Shown piece after piece: positions 20,909-30,167 of a stretch of DNA of 64,000 nt. Positions within the stretch are counted from its first letter, which is position 1. Every line of letters begins with the position of its first letter. The notes below the pieces were generated by a model. That model had not been told where the DNA came from and searched no databases. It saw only the letters and a program-made list of their open reading frames with translations. This stretch comes from Microcella pacifica (GTDB lineage: Bacteria > Actinomycetota > Actinomycetes > Actinomycetales > Microbacteriaceae). The translations under genes were made by a program, and so were the position numbers. The stretch spans positions 156,918 through 220,917 of the forward strand of contig NZ_VIKT02000001.1 of assembly GCF_009371975.2 (NCBI RefSeq), written 5' to 3'.

Positions 20909-22102
20909 TCACGATGAGCTCCCGCTCCGGCCAGGTCGGTCGTCCTTGTCTGTATCGACCGAGGGGCCGACGCCGCCGACCGCCGTGCCGCCCGCCTGGA
21001 AGCCCGCACCGCGCGTGACGCCCGCGGTCGTCGCGCGCTGGAGCGACTCGCGGTTCTGCTTGACGAGCTTGCGCGCGTTCGGAAGCCGCTTCTGGCGCGG
21101 GTCGAACGCGTCGCGCAGCCCGTCGCCGATGAAGTTGATGCACAGGGCGATCGCGATGATGAAGACGCCTGGCCACCAGAACAGCCACGGCCGCGTCGCG
21201 AAGGCGGCCTGGTTCTCGCTGATGATGCGCCCGAGCGACGTGTCGGGCGGCTGCACGCCGTAGCCGAGGAAGCTCAGTGCCGTCTCCAGCAGGATCGCCG
21301 CCGCCATGAGCAGCGTCGTGTTGACGATAATGACGCCGATCGCGTTGGGCAGGATGTGCTTGAAGATGATGCGGCGGTCGCTCGCCCCCGCCACGCGCGC
21401 GGCATCGACGAATTCGCGCTCGCGCAGGCTCAGCACCTCGGCGCGCACGAGTCGAGCGAGGCCCGTCCACGTGAAGAGACCGATGATGATCGCGAGCACG
21501 AAGGCACCGAGTCGTCCGAAGGCCAGGCCGAGGACGGCGCCGACCACGATGAGCGGGATCGTGATGATGATGTCGGTGAAGCGCATGAGCACCGAGTCGA
21601 CCCAGCCGCGGTAGTAGCCCGCGATCGCGCCGATGACGGTGCCGATCGCGGTAGCGATGAGTCCGACGACGACCATGATGACGACGGACTGCTGGGTGCC
21701 CCGCATGACGACCGCGAAGATGTCGCGGCCGATCTCGTCCTGACCGAAGGGGTGATCGCCGATGCGGATGCCGTCACCGCCGAGGAACTCCGGCACGAGG
21801 CTGAGCGTCGGCGCTCCGCCGTTCTGGGGAGTGGGGATCGCCGTCCAGGTCCACTGCCACCACCCGGCGGTCTTGATCGCGAGGTCGAACACCGCGAAGT
21901 CGAATCCCACGGCGCTGAAGGCGAGCACGATGATGAACGCGAGCACGATCATCGAGATCACGGCGCCGCGGTGACGGAAGAAGCGTCGGCGGACGATCTG
22001 GCCCTGGCTGAGGCCCTCGACCTCCTTGAGCTCGATCGAGTTCTCGGCGTCGGTCACGCCCGTCGAGGCGTCGCCCGGCTTCGGAGACGGTTCAGTGGTC
22101 AT
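20909..22102 (-). CDS. Peptide-type ABC transporter permease, OppC/DppC-like
   Basis: A 397-residue inner-membrane permease. After a cytosolic N-terminus there is a first helix, an external loop, and the permease core with the EAA motif EFVDAARVAGASDRRIIFKH, which docks on the ATPase. The C-terminal DGLRDAFDPRQK is typical of OppC. It is longer than the usual 290-310 residues because of an extended external loop after helix 1 and a glycine-rich tail. Its ATG shares one base with the oppB stop (TGATG), indicating coupling. Confidence 0.92.
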   Translation of the reverse strand: MTTEPSPKPGDASTGVTDAENSIELKEVEGLSQGQIVRRRFFRHRGAVISMIVLAFIIVLAFSAVGFDFAVFDLAIKTAGWWQWTWTAIPTPQNGGAPTLSLVPEFLGGDGIRIGDHPFGQDEIGRDIFAVVMRGTQQSVVIMVVVGLIATAIGTVIGAIAGYYRGWVDSVLMRFTDIIITIPLIVVGAVLGLAFGRLGAFVLAIIIGLFTWTGLARLVRAEVLSLREREFVDAARVAGASDRRIIFKHILPNAIGVIIVNTTLLMAAAILLETALSFLGYGVQPPDTSLGRIISENQAAFATRPWLFWWPGVFIIAIALCINFIGDGLRDAFDPRQKRLPNARKLVKQNRESLQRATTAGVTRGAGFQAGGTAVGGVGPSVDTDKDDRPGRSGSSS

Positions 22103-23625
22103 CAGGACACCCGGATTCGCGGATCGAGAGCGGCATAAGCGAGGTCGGCGATCAGGTTGAAGAGGATCGCGAGACCGCCGACTACGACGAAGAAGGCCAT
22201 CACGGGGTTCGGGTCAACCTGGTTGAGGCCGTTGATGAAGAGCTGGCCCATGCCGGTCCACCCGAATACCGTCTCGGTGATGACAGCGCCACCGACGATT
22301 CCGCCGATATCGAAGGCGACGATCGTCGCGATGGGGATGAGGGCGTTGCGGAAGGCGTGACGCACGACGACCGTGCGCTCGTTGAGGCCCTTGGCCCTCG
22401 CCGTGCGGATGTAGTCCTGGTTCATGACTTCGAGCAGGCTCGCGCGCGAGTAGCGCGTGTAGGTCGCGAACGAGATGAGGATGAGCGCGATCGTGGGCAG
22501 CAGCAGGTGGGTGTAGATGTCGACGCCCTCGACCCAGATGGAGCCCTCGAGCCCGGGGGTCGACGAGCCGATCGTCGCGATCGGCCTGCCGCGGATGCGG
22601 CCCGACGAGACGTAGTCGTCCCACACGATCATGAAGCGGTCGAGAAGGATCGCGAGCGCCGTGAGGACTCCCGTGAATGCTGTGATGCGCATGACGGGGG
22701 CGCGGTCATGACCGCCCATGAGGCGACCGACGAGCATGCTGGCACCGACCGTCGCGAGACCGAGGAGGACGAGCATCCACCACTCTGTGATGAAGAACGA
22801 GAAGTAGAACTGGAACGGGAAGTACACGGCGAGCCCGATGCCGGCGGTCACGAGCGCGGCACGCAGAGCGCGTCGGTTCTGGAGCCCGGTGATGAGCAGC
22901 GTCATGCCGACTGCCGAGCCGATCGCGACGATGGCGACACCGACGATCGTGAGGCCCGGCACGGTGAACCAGTCGACGAGGTTCATGATCACGAGGATCG
23001 AGACGGTCGCGCCGACCGCGATGACGAACGTCGTAATCTTGCGCCTCAACGCCCCCGGGATGATCGACGCCCAGAGGAGCCCCGACGCGGTGGCCAGGAG
23101 CGCGATGACCCAGACCGGCAACTGCGGATCATCCTGGAGGAAGTCGTTGAAGCCGATCGCGATGTACTGCTTGAGCAGCACGGCCACCCAGAAGATGGGG
23201 AGCGAGAAGAACAGGAAGGAGATGAAGGTGACCGTGTAGTCGTAGCCGCTGTACTGACGCAGCGCCGTCGTGATTCCGACGACGAGACCGAGGATGATCG
23301 CGACGACCGTCGCGACGGTCACGAGCTGCAGAGTGGCGCCGATGGCCTGCTCGAGCATCGCGTTGACATCGCGGCCCTGCACGCTGATGCCGAAGTCGAG
23401 ACGCAGAATGCCGAAGAACCAGATGAAGTAGCGCAACGGCGGCACGACATCGAGGTTCAGGAGCCGCGTGCGCGACTCGATGAGCTGCTCCTTGTTGGGA
23501 GCGTTGCTCGCTCGGAGGTCTTCGAGCGGATCGCCCGAGAACGCCACGAGGTTGTACATGAGGAACGTCGCCGCGAGAAGCACGAAGACTGAGGCGATGA
23601 GTCGCCGGACGACGAATGTGGCCAT
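22102..23625 (-). CDS. Peptide-type ABC transporter permease, OppB/DppB-like, with a large insertion
   Basis: A 507-residue permease; the family norm is about 310-340. The N-terminus (VVRRLIASVFVLLAATFLMY) and the C-terminal core with EAA loop SLLEVMNQDYIRTARAKGLN are standard OppB. Between about residues 170 and 345 an extra stretch adds several hydrophobic helices (for example VWVIALLATASGLLWASII and TIVGVAIVAIGSAVGMTLLI). It forms the channel with OppC. It is separated from the binding-protein gene by two hairpins at 23664-23733. Confidence 0.9.
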   Translation of the reverse strand: MATFVVRRLIASVFVLLAATFLMYNLVAFSGDPLEDLRASNAPNKEQLIESRTRLLNLDVVPPLRYFIWFFGILRLDFGISVQGRDVNAMLEQAIGATLQLVTVATVVAIILGLVVGITTALRQYSGYDYTVTFISFLFFSLPIFWVAVLLKQYIAIGFNDFLQDDPQLPVWVIALLATASGLLWASIIPGALRRKITTFVIAVGATVSILVIMNLVDWFTVPGLTIVGVAIVAIGSAVGMTLLITGLQNRRALRAALVTAGIGLAVYFPFQFYFSFFITEWWMLVLLGLATVGASMLVGRLMGGHDRAPVMRITAFTGVLTALAILLDRFMIVWDDYVSSGRIRGRPIATIGSSTPGLEGSIWVEGVDIYTHLLLPTIALILISFATYTRYSRASLLEVMNQDYIRTARAKGLNERTVVVRHAFRNALIPIATIVAFDIGGIVGGAVITETVFGWTGMGQLFINGLNQVDPNPVMAFFVVVGGLAILFNLIADLAYAALDPRIRVS

Positions 23626-23663
23626 GGAACTGGCACCCTACCTGTTCAGAATCCCTGGGGCAC

Positions 23664-23716
23664 CCTCAGCGCGGGGCGCTGGAACCGCCGAAGCGATTCC
23701 AGCGCCCGCACTGAGG
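23664..23716. terminator. Long hairpin between oppA and oppB
   Basis: GGGCGCTGGAA (23674-23684) pairs perfectly with TTCCAGCGCCC (23697-23707), and outer arms CCTCAG/CTGAGG (23664-23669, 23711-23716) extend it. It is placed 35 bases after the oppA stop, as expected of a partial terminator or mRNA stabiliser that gives more binding protein than permease. Confidence 0.75.
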
Positions 23717-23733
23717 ACTGACGCGAGTCAGTC
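23716..23733. terminator. Second hairpin after oppA
   Basis: GACTGAC and GTCAGTC form a perfect seven-base stem around a four-base loop, directly adjoining the longer hairpin. Confidence 0.6.
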
Positions 23734-23750
23734 GGTGGTGCTGCTGCCGA

Positions 23751-25544
23751 CTAGTTGTTCTCGGTCGGTGCCCAGTCCCAGACGTTCCAGAAGATCGTCG
23801 GGGACAGCGGGCCCGGGTTCACGTTCTCCACGCGGTCCGAGTAGGCGGTGACGCCAGGGAACTGGAAGATGGTGAGACCGTAGAAGTCGTCCATCAGCAG
23901 CTTGTCGATCTGCAGCTGGATGTCGATCTGCTCCTCGGGGTCGAGGGTCACGTCCAGCTGGCTCAGCAGCTCGTCGACCTCAGCGTTGTTGTACTTGCTG
24001 AAGTTGTTGATGCCGTCCGAGCGGAAGGTCGCCGAGCTGTTGGTCACACCGAGGCTCGTCGACTGCCATCCGAAGAAGGTCGCGTCGTACGCGCCCGGCG
24101 TGCCGAGCAGGCCACCCCACTCGGGGCTGCCGCAGTCCTCGACCACGAAGCCGGCCTCGGTGGCCGAGGCCTGAATGAGGGCGAACTCGTTGACACGACG
24201 CGGGTTGTTCGACGCGTACAGGATGCAGACCGCGGGGTCGGTGACGCCGGCCTCAGCGATGAGCGCCTGAGCGCCCGCGATGTCGACCTCTCCGAAGTTC
24301 GCCTGCATGCCGTTGTTCTCGACGGTCTCGTCGTAGCCGGGCGCACCCGGGAGGAAGAGCTGCGAGTTGCGCACCTCGGCCTCGGGGTTGAGCGGAACGA
24401 TGAGCGTGTCGACGATCTGCTGACGCGGGATCGTCTTGAGGAAGGCCTCGCGCAGGAGCGGGTCGTCGAACGTGCCGTTCTTCGAGTCCGCGAAGGTGAG
24501 GTCGACGTGCTCGTAGACAGCCTCTTCGCCACCGAGGACGGTCACGCCGTCGAGCGCCGCGAGGGCGTCCGCAACGTCGGCCGTGGCCTGGGGGCTGATG
24601 ATGTCGACCTCGCCGTTGGCGAGCGCCTGCACGGCGGCGAGCGGGTCAGGAATGAACCGCACCGTGATCTCTTCGATCTCGGGCAGGTTGTCGCCACGGT
24701 AGTTCTCGTTGGCGGTCAGCGTGATGTACTGGTCGGCCACGAAGTCCGTGATCGTGTACGGGCCGCTGCCGACGACGAGATCGGTGTCCTCCGGCATCTC
24801 GCTGAAGTTGAATCCCGAGTTCCAGAACGACGAGATCGCGGCGAGCGCCTCGGTGTCGTTGTTCTGCACGGCGTCGATGAGCGCCTGCTTGGCCTCGGCC
24901 GGGTCCTCGATCTCGAGAGCCTTGCCCGCGGTGATGTGGGCCGGCATGCCGACGTCGAAGACGAGCTCCCAATCGACGAAGAAGTCGTCGTACACGAGCG
25001 TGATGGTCTTGCCATCGATCTCGGGAGTCTGCGAGACGAGCTCGAGGCCCGAACCGATGGAGCCGTCGAAGAAGACGACGTCGGTCGGGTACTCGTCGGT
25101 GAACTCACCGGTGTCGGGGTCGGTGAACTCGCTCGGGTCGAAGTCGGGCGTGTTGAGAACGCCCGAGTTCGCGACCCACGCGAGGAGCATGTCTGCGGCG
25201 TCGACCTCGGTGCCGTCGGACCACTGCGTGTCGTCGTTGATCGTGTACTGGACCGTCAGCGGGTCCTCGGAGACGATCTCGTAGGTGCCGAAGGACTCGT
25301 CACGCACGAGCGCGGGCTCGTTGTTGTAGTAGTTGAAGCCCGAGTTGGACATGTACACGATGTTCGCGTTGGCCGTGGCGTTGCCGAACGACGTGTCGGG
25401 GTTGTACGAGTAAAACGCCTGGTTCCACGCGACGCTGATGGAGCTACCCTCGACGACCTCGGACTGCGGCGCTGCGCAAGCCGAGAGTACGAGAGCGCTC
25501 GCCGCGACCGTGGCCACTGAGGCCCCGATTCTGCTGTTTCGCAA
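23751..25544 (-). CDS. Peptide-type ABC transporter substrate-binding lipoprotein, OppA/DppA-like
   Basis: A 597-residue SBP_bac_5-type protein. The signal peptide ends in the lipobox LSAC with Cys23, so the mature protein is lipid-anchored outside. Family motifs include the DTQWSDGTEVDAADML region and GSGPYTITDF. The start is a TTG at 25544, supported by a strong AGGAGG site four bases upstream; no better ATG exists. Composition is acidic (many Asp and Glu) in the mature part. The ligand cannot be inferred beyond peptide-like or opine-like solutes. Confidence 0.92.
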   Translation of the reverse strand: MRNSRIGASVATVAASALVLSACAAPQSEVVEGSSISVAWNQAFYSYNPDTSFGNATANANIVYMSNSGFNYYNNEPALVRDESFGTYEIVSEDPLTVQYTINDDTQWSDGTEVDAADMLLAWVANSGVLNTPDFDPSEFTDPDTGEFTDEYPTDVVFFDGSIGSGLELVSQTPEIDGKTITLVYDDFFVDWELVFDVGMPAHITAGKALEIEDPAEAKQALIDAVQNNDTEALAAISSFWNSGFNFSEMPEDTDLVVGSGPYTITDFVADQYITLTANENYRGDNLPEIEEITVRFIPDPLAAVQALANGEVDIISPQATADVADALAALDGVTVLGGEEAVYEHVDLTFADSKNGTFDDPLLREAFLKTIPRQQIVDTLIVPLNPEAEVRNSQLFLPGAPGYDETVENNGMQANFGEVDIAGAQALIAEAGVTDPAVCILYASNNPRRVNEFALIQASATEAGFVVEDCGSPEWGGLLGTPGAYDATFFGWQSTSLGVTNSSATFRSDGINNFSKYNNAEVDELLSQLDVTLDPEEQIDIQLQIDKLLMDDFYGLTIFQFPGVTAYSDRVENVNPGPLSPTIFWNVWDWAPTENN

Positions 25545-25614
25545 TTTTCCTCCTGTGCAAGATGGATACGTGCAGCACCGACTTGCGGTCGGGCGCGCAC
25601 GCGTATTGGATCTG

Positions 25615-25644
25615 ACCCTAGAGAGGCTGAATCATCGGAGCCAA
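25615..25644 (-). promoter_or_regulatory. Promoter of the opp operon
   Basis: Reading leftward: -35 TTGGCT (25644-25639), 18-base spacer, -10 TAGGGT (25620-25615). It would give a leader of about 60 bases before the TTG start. Confidence 0.5.
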
Positions 25645-25658
25645 ACCGGCGCGGCATT

Positions 25659-25676
25659 CGTTACACACCAGTAACG
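25659..25676. promoter_or_regulatory. Inverted repeat upstream of the opp promoter
   Basis: CGTTAC-ACACCA-GTAACG is a perfect six-base inverted repeat just above the -35 box, placed like an activator or repressor site. The rest of 25677-25937 holds no gene I can support. Confidence 0.4.
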
Positions 25677-25937
25677 ATGTGCGCGGAAAATCGTCGCGAC
25701 TACTGTTTTCGTGCGCGAAAGCGCCGCTTGATGCAGATATTTTGCGTCCGACGGCGCATCGTTGATGATTTCCGTGATGCCCGCCAATCCGGTGGCTGAG
25801 GAGCGAGGAGTTGCCCTGGTGGTTTGCGCCAAAGAACAGACCGTGTTGTCCACCCCGCGTTGGGGCATGTCCACAAAGTGCGCGTTTGCGCGCTTGCTGT
25901 TGCTCGGGGAACCCCGCCCGACCACCACGACGTACCC

Positions 25938-26738
25938 ATGACTGATCAGCCCCGCCCCGACGGTCTCGAGATCGCTCCCCTCACCCGCGCTCGCGTGCGC
26001 ATCGAGATCTTGCTCGTGCTGGGCCTCTCCCTCGGTGCGAGCGCCGTCTACTCGATCGTCGCGATCACCAACCGACTCACGCGGGAGGTTCCCCTCTCGC
26101 AGCAGACCGCCACCATCAATGCCTCGCGCGACAGCCGGGAGATCTTCGACCTCGTCTACCAGTTGCTCAGCATCGCGTTCGGCCTGGTGCCCGTCGCGCT
26201 CGTCGCGTGGCTGCTGTGGAGTGCGGCGCGACCCCACCTGCACCGCTTGGGGCTCGACGCGACGCGGCCATGGCGCGACCTCCGCGACGGGCTGGGGATC
26301 GCCCTCCTCGTGGGCGTGCCCGGGCTCGGTCTCTACCTCGCCGGGCGTGGTCTGGGGCTCACGGTGACGGTCGTGCCCACCGCGCTCGACGAGTACTGGT
26401 GGACGGTTCCCGTGCTGCTGCTCGCGGCACTGCGCGCAGGCCTCGTCGAGGAGCTCATCGCCGTCGGGTACCTGTTCGCCCGACTGCGCGACCTGCGCTG
26501 GAGCCCCTGGGCGATCATCCTCACGAGCGCCCTGCTGCGCGGCACCTACCACCTCTACCAGGGCTTCGGTGCGTTCGTCGGCAACGTGGCCATGGGCATC
26601 CTCTTCGGATGGTTGTACACGCGCACCGGCCGCGTGGCCCCTCTCATCGTGGCCCACACCGCGATCAATGCGGCGGTCTTCGTCGGCTACCCGGCCACCG
26701 CCGCGGCCTTCCCCGACCTCTTCGGCATCCCCGCCTAG
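25938..26738 (+). CDS. CPBP-family intramembrane metalloprotease-like protein
   Basis: A 266-residue membrane protein with about six helices and the Abi/CPBP motifs: the paired glutamates in LVEELIAVGYLFARL (near residue 172), then RGTYHLYQGFGAF and the final IVAHTAINA with its conserved His. The usual EExxxR appears as EELIAVG, so the Arg is replaced and the enzyme may be altered. CPBP members process prenylated proteins in eukaryotes and work in bacteriocin immunity or envelope processing in bacteria; the role here is unknown. It faces gcvP and shares a terminator with it. Confidence 0.82.
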   Translation: MTDQPRPDGLEIAPLTRARVRIEILLVLGLSLGASAVYSIVAITNRLTREVPLSQQTATINASRDSREIFDLVYQLLSIAFGLVPVALVAWLLWSAARPHLHRLGLDATRPWRDLRDGLGIALLVGVPGLGLYLAGRGLGLTVTVVPTALDEYWWTVPVLLLAALRAGLVEELIAVGYLFARLRDLRWSPWAIILTSALLRGTYHLYQGFGAFVGNVAMGILFGWLYTRTGRVAPLIVAHTAINAAVFVGYPATAAAFPDLFGIPA

Positions 26739-26811
26739 CGGGCTGCGCGGAAACTACTCAGCAAAGGCGCTCCCGTCGCGCCGCAGGCGCGCCAGACAAG
26801 CACAGCGGGAT

Positions 26812-26853
26812 GCCGGTGGAGGCAATCGCCTTTAGGCGAATGCCTCCACCGGC
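26812..26853. terminator. Strong hairpin spanning the gcvP stop codon
   Basis: Two 19-base arms (26812-26830 and 26835-26853) pair with one mismatch around the loop TTTA. One arm encodes the last residues of GcvP, so the stop codon is in the loop. It lies between convergent genes and can serve both. Confidence 0.75.
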
Positions 26854-29738
26854 GGGCAGGAGCAGGCGACGTTGCGGTCGCCGTAGGCCTGGTCGACGCG
26901 GCGCACGGGCGGCCAGTACTTGTCGGCGCGCGTCGCGCCGAACCCGCCGTCGACGGTGGAGCCGGCGAGCGTGGCCGGGTAGCTGGCGAGCTCGCGCGAG
27001 TAGGGGTGCTCCCACTCGCCGACGATGACGCTCTCGGCGGTGTGCGGCGCGTTCACGAGCGGGTTGTCGCTGGCGGGCCACTCCCCCGCGGCGACCGCGT
27101 CGGCTTCGTGCCTGATGGCGATCATCGCCTGGATGAACCGCTCAAGCTCGGCGAGATCCTCCGACTCGGTCGGCTCGACCATGAGAGTGCCGGCCACGGG
27201 GAACGACATGGTGGGCGCATGGAACCCGTAGTCGATGAGGCGCTTGGCGACGTCGTCGACGGTCACACCTGTGGTTTCGCGCAGCGGCCGCAGGTCGAGG
27301 ATGCACTCGTGGGCGACGAGACCGTTCTCGCCGGCGTAGAGCACGGGATAGTGCTCGCGCAGGCGCAGGGCGATGTAGTTCGCGGCGAGGACGGCGGTCG
27401 CCGTGGCCTCCGTGAGGCCCTCAGCGCCCATGAGGCGGGCGTAGGCCCAGGAGATCGGCAGGATGCTCGCGCTGCCGTAGGGCGCGGCCGAGACGGGCGC
27501 CCCGCGGTGCACGACAGTACCGACGGAGCCGGTGCGCATGTCGAAGGGCGGGTGCGCCTCCATCTGGGCCAGCGGGTGGCCGGGGAGGAACGCGGCCAGG
27601 TGCGCCTTGGCGGCGACGGGCCCCACTCCGGGGCCTCCACCGCCGTGGGGGATGCAGAAGGTCTTGTGAAGGTTGAGATGGCTGACGTCGCCGCCGAGGT
27701 CGCCGAAGCGCGCGTAGCCGAGCAGGGCGTTGAGGTTCGCGCCGTCGACGTAGACCTGGCCGCCTGCCTCGTGGACGGCGGCCGTGACGTCCTTGACGTC
27801 GTGCTCGTACACACCGTGCGTCGAGGGGTAGGTGATCATGAGCGCGGCGAGCTCATCGCCGTGCTCGGCGAGCTTGGCGCGCAGGTCGTCGAGATCGACG
27901 TCGCCGCTGCCGGTCGTGGCGACGACGACGACGCGCATCCCGGCGAGGACGGCCGAGGCCGCGTTCGTGCCGTGCGCGCTCGACGGGATCAGACAGACCG
28001 TGCGGTGATCGTCGCCTCGCGACCGGTGGTAGCCGCGGATGGCGAGCAGACCGGCGAGCTCGCCTTGGCTGCCGGCGTTGGGCTGCAGTGAGACGGCGTC
28101 GTAGCCGGTGAGTTCGGCGAGCCAGTCTTCGAGCATGCCGATCATGACGAGCGAGCCCTGCACGTCGTCGAGCGGCGCGAAGGGGTGCAGGCCGTTGAAC
28201 TCGGGCCAGCTCACGGCGGCCATCTCGGTCGCGGCGTTGAGCTTCATGGTGCACGACCCCAGCGGGATCATGCCGCGGTCGAGCGCGTAGTCGCGGTCGG
28301 CGAGGCGCTTGAGGTAGCGCATCATGGCGGTCTCGCTGCGGTGGGCGTGGAACACCGGGTGCTCCATGTACGCGGATGCCCGGCGCAGGCTCGAGGGGAT
28401 CGCACTGTCGAACACCATCGCCCAGTCTGACTCGAGCCCGAACACGCTCACCACGTCGGGCAGCACTGCCTCCGTCGTCTCATCGACGCTCAACCGGATG
28501 GTGTCGTCATCGACCTGCCACAGCAGCAGGTCGCGCTCGCGCGCTGCCGCCACGAGCTCGCGGGCTCGCCCGGGGGCGCTGATCTCGAGGGTGTCGAAGA
28601 AGGCCTCGTGCGCCACCGCGTAGTCGGCCCCGCGCAGGAGCGCCGCGAGCGTCGACGCCTGATCGTGCACGCGCTCGGCGATCCGGCGCAGCCCGTCGGG
28701 CCCGTGGTAGACGCCATACATCGATGCCATGACGGCGAGCAGTACTTGCGCCGTGCAGATATTGCTCGTCGCCTTGTCGCGGCGGATGTGCTGCTCACGC
28801 GTCTGGAGCGTGAGCCGGTAGGCGGGCTTGCCGTCGGCGTCCTTCGAGACGCCCACGAGTCGGCCGGGCAGCTGCCGCTCGAGCCCCTCGCGCACGGCGA
28901 GGTAGCCCGCGTGAGGGCCGCCGAATCCCATCGGCACGCCGAAGCGCTGCGTCGTGCCGACAGCGACGTCGGCACCGTGCTCGCCGGGTGGGGTCAGAAG
29001 CGTCAGCGCGAGGAGGTCGGCGGCCACGACCGCGAGGCCGCCGTGCTCCTTCACGCGGGCGATGACCGCGGAGGGATCCCACACGCGACCGGATGCGGCC
29101 GGGTACTGCACGAAGACGCCGAAGGCCTCCGGCAGGTCGGCCCGGTCGGTCTCGGCGAGCGGCAGGTACTCGAGGTCGAGCCCGAGCGCTTCCGCGCGCC
29201 CGTCGAGAACGGCGCGCGTCTGCGCGAAGAGGTCGCTATCGACCAGGAAGAGATTCGACGCGCTCTTCGACACCCGGCGGGCGAGGAGCATGCCCTCAAC
29301 GACGGCCGTGGCCTCGTCGAGCATCGACGCATTCGCGGTGTGCAGCCTCGTGAGGTCGGCGACCATGGTCTGGAAGTTCAGCAGTGCCTCGAGGCGCCCC
29401 TGCGAGATCTCGGGCTGGTACGGCGTATAGGCCGTGTACCAACTGGGGTTCTCGAAGACGTTGCGCTGAATCACCGCGGGGGTGAACGTGCCGTAGTAGC
29501 CCTGCCCGATGAGCGAGCGCCGCACGGTGTTGTGGTCGGCGATCGCGCGCAACTCGGCGAGCACCTCGGCCTCCGACGCCGGTTCGGGCAACGTGCGCAG
29601 CGGGCTCGACTGGCGGATGGCGGTGGGTACGGCCGCATCCATCATCGATGCGAGGTCGGGGTACCCGAGGGCGTCGAGCATGAGCTGGCGGGCGTCGGTG
29701 TCGAGGCCGATGTGACGGTCGGCGAAGGCGTGGCTCAC
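26832..29738 (-). CDS. gcvP: Glycine dehydrogenase (decarboxylating), P-protein
   Basis: This 968-residue PLP enzyme decarboxylates glycine and passes the aminomethyl group to the lipoyl arm of GcvH. The PLP lysine region reads [16 protein letters not shown] in the C-terminal half, and [13 protein letters not shown] and DRHIGLD are also family signatures. Both halves are fused in one chain as in most actinobacteria. The GTG start is followed by [11 protein letters not shown]. It is the last gene of gcvT-gcvH-gcvP and ends in a hairpin that overlaps its stop. Confidence 0.97.
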   Translation of the reverse strand: MSHAFADRHIGLDTDARQLMLDALGYPDLASMMDAAVPTAIRQSSPLRTLPEPASEAEVLAELRAIADHNTVRRSLIGQGYYGTFTPAVIQRNVFENPSWYTAYTPYQPEISQGRLEALLNFQTMVADLTRLHTANASMLDEATAVVEGMLLARRVSKSASNLFLVDSDLFAQTRAVLDGRAEALGLDLEYLPLAETDRADLPEAFGVFVQYPAASGRVWDPSAVIARVKEHGGLAVVAADLLALTLLTPPGEHGADVAVGTTQRFGVPMGFGGPHAGYLAVREGLERQLPGRLVGVSKDADGKPAYRLTLQTREQHIRRDKATSNICTAQVLLAVMASMYGVYHGPDGLRRIAERVHDQASTLAALLRGADYAVAHEAFFDTLEISAPGRARELVAAARERDLLLWQVDDDTIRLSVDETTEAVLPDVVSVFGLESDWAMVFDSAIPSSLRRASAYMEHPVFHAHRSETAMMRYLKRLADRDYALDRGMIPLGSCTMKLNAATEMAAVSWPEFNGLHPFAPLDDVQGSLVMIGMLEDWLAELTGYDAVSLQPNAGSQGELAGLLAIRGYHRSRGDDHRTVCLIPSSAHGTNAASAVLAGMRVVVVATTGSGDVDLDDLRAKLAEHGDELAALMITYPSTHGVYEHDVKDVTAAVHEAGGQVYVDGANLNALLGYARFGDLGGDVSHLNLHKTFCIPHGGGGPGVGPVAAKAHLAAFLPGHPLAQMEAHPPFDMRTGSVGTVVHRGAPVSAAPYGSASILPISWAYARLMGAEGLTEATATAVLAANYIALRLREHYPVLYAGENGLVAHECILDLRPLRETTGVTVDDVAKRLIDYGFHAPTMSFPVAGTLMVEPTESEDLAELERFIQAMIAIRHEADAVAAGEWPASDNPLVNAPHTAESVIVGEWEHPYSRELASYPATLAGSTVDGGFGATRADKYWPPVRRVDQAYGDRNVACSCPPVEAFA

Positions 29739-29792
29739 AGGTGTCGAGGCTCCCAGGGGTCGAGTGCGTAAAGGGCTGATGCGGTGCGCCGG

Positions 29793-30164
29793 TCAGGCAC
29801 TGATGAGTGTGCGGTACTCGTCGGCGGTCAGGAGGGTCGGCGGCTCGCTCACGCGCAGCTTCACGAGCCAGCCCTCGCCATAGGGATCGGAGTTGATCGA
29901 CTCTGGCGCGTCGACCACACCCTGATTCGCCTCGACGACCTCGCCGTCGAGCGGCGCGTAGAGCTCGCCGACCGACTTGGTCGACTCGACCTCGCCGACG
30001 ATCGCGCCCGAGGTGAGCGCCGCACCGACAGCCGGCAGCTCGACATAGACGACGTCGCCGAGCGCGTCGGCGGCATACTGCGTGATGCCGACCGTCGCGA
30101 TGTCGCCGTCGAGGCGCACCCACTCGTGCTCGGCGGTGTACTGCAGCTCGTCGGGAACGCTCAT
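29793..30164 (-). CDS. gcvH: Glycine cleavage system H protein
   Basis: A 123-residue lipoyl-carrier protein that shuttles the aminomethyl group between GcvP, GcvT and the lipoamide dehydrogenase. The lipoylated lysine is K63 in [16 protein letters not shown]. The N-terminal [12 protein letters not shown] and [19 protein letters not shown] are diagnostic. It starts with an ATG three bases after the gcvT stop, with gcvP 54 bases downstream. Confidence 0.97.
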   Translation of the reverse strand: MSVPDELQYTAEHEWVRLDGDIATVGITQYAADALGDVVYVELPAVGAALTSGAIVGEVESTKSVGELYAPLDGEVVEANQGVVDAPESINSDPYGEGWLVKLRVSEPPTLLTADEYRTLISA

Positions 30165-30167
30165 GGC

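Noticed and set aside
25700..25939. Minus-strand openings upstream of the opp operon
   Set aside because: No ribosome site, promoter or recognisable sequence; treated as intergenic.
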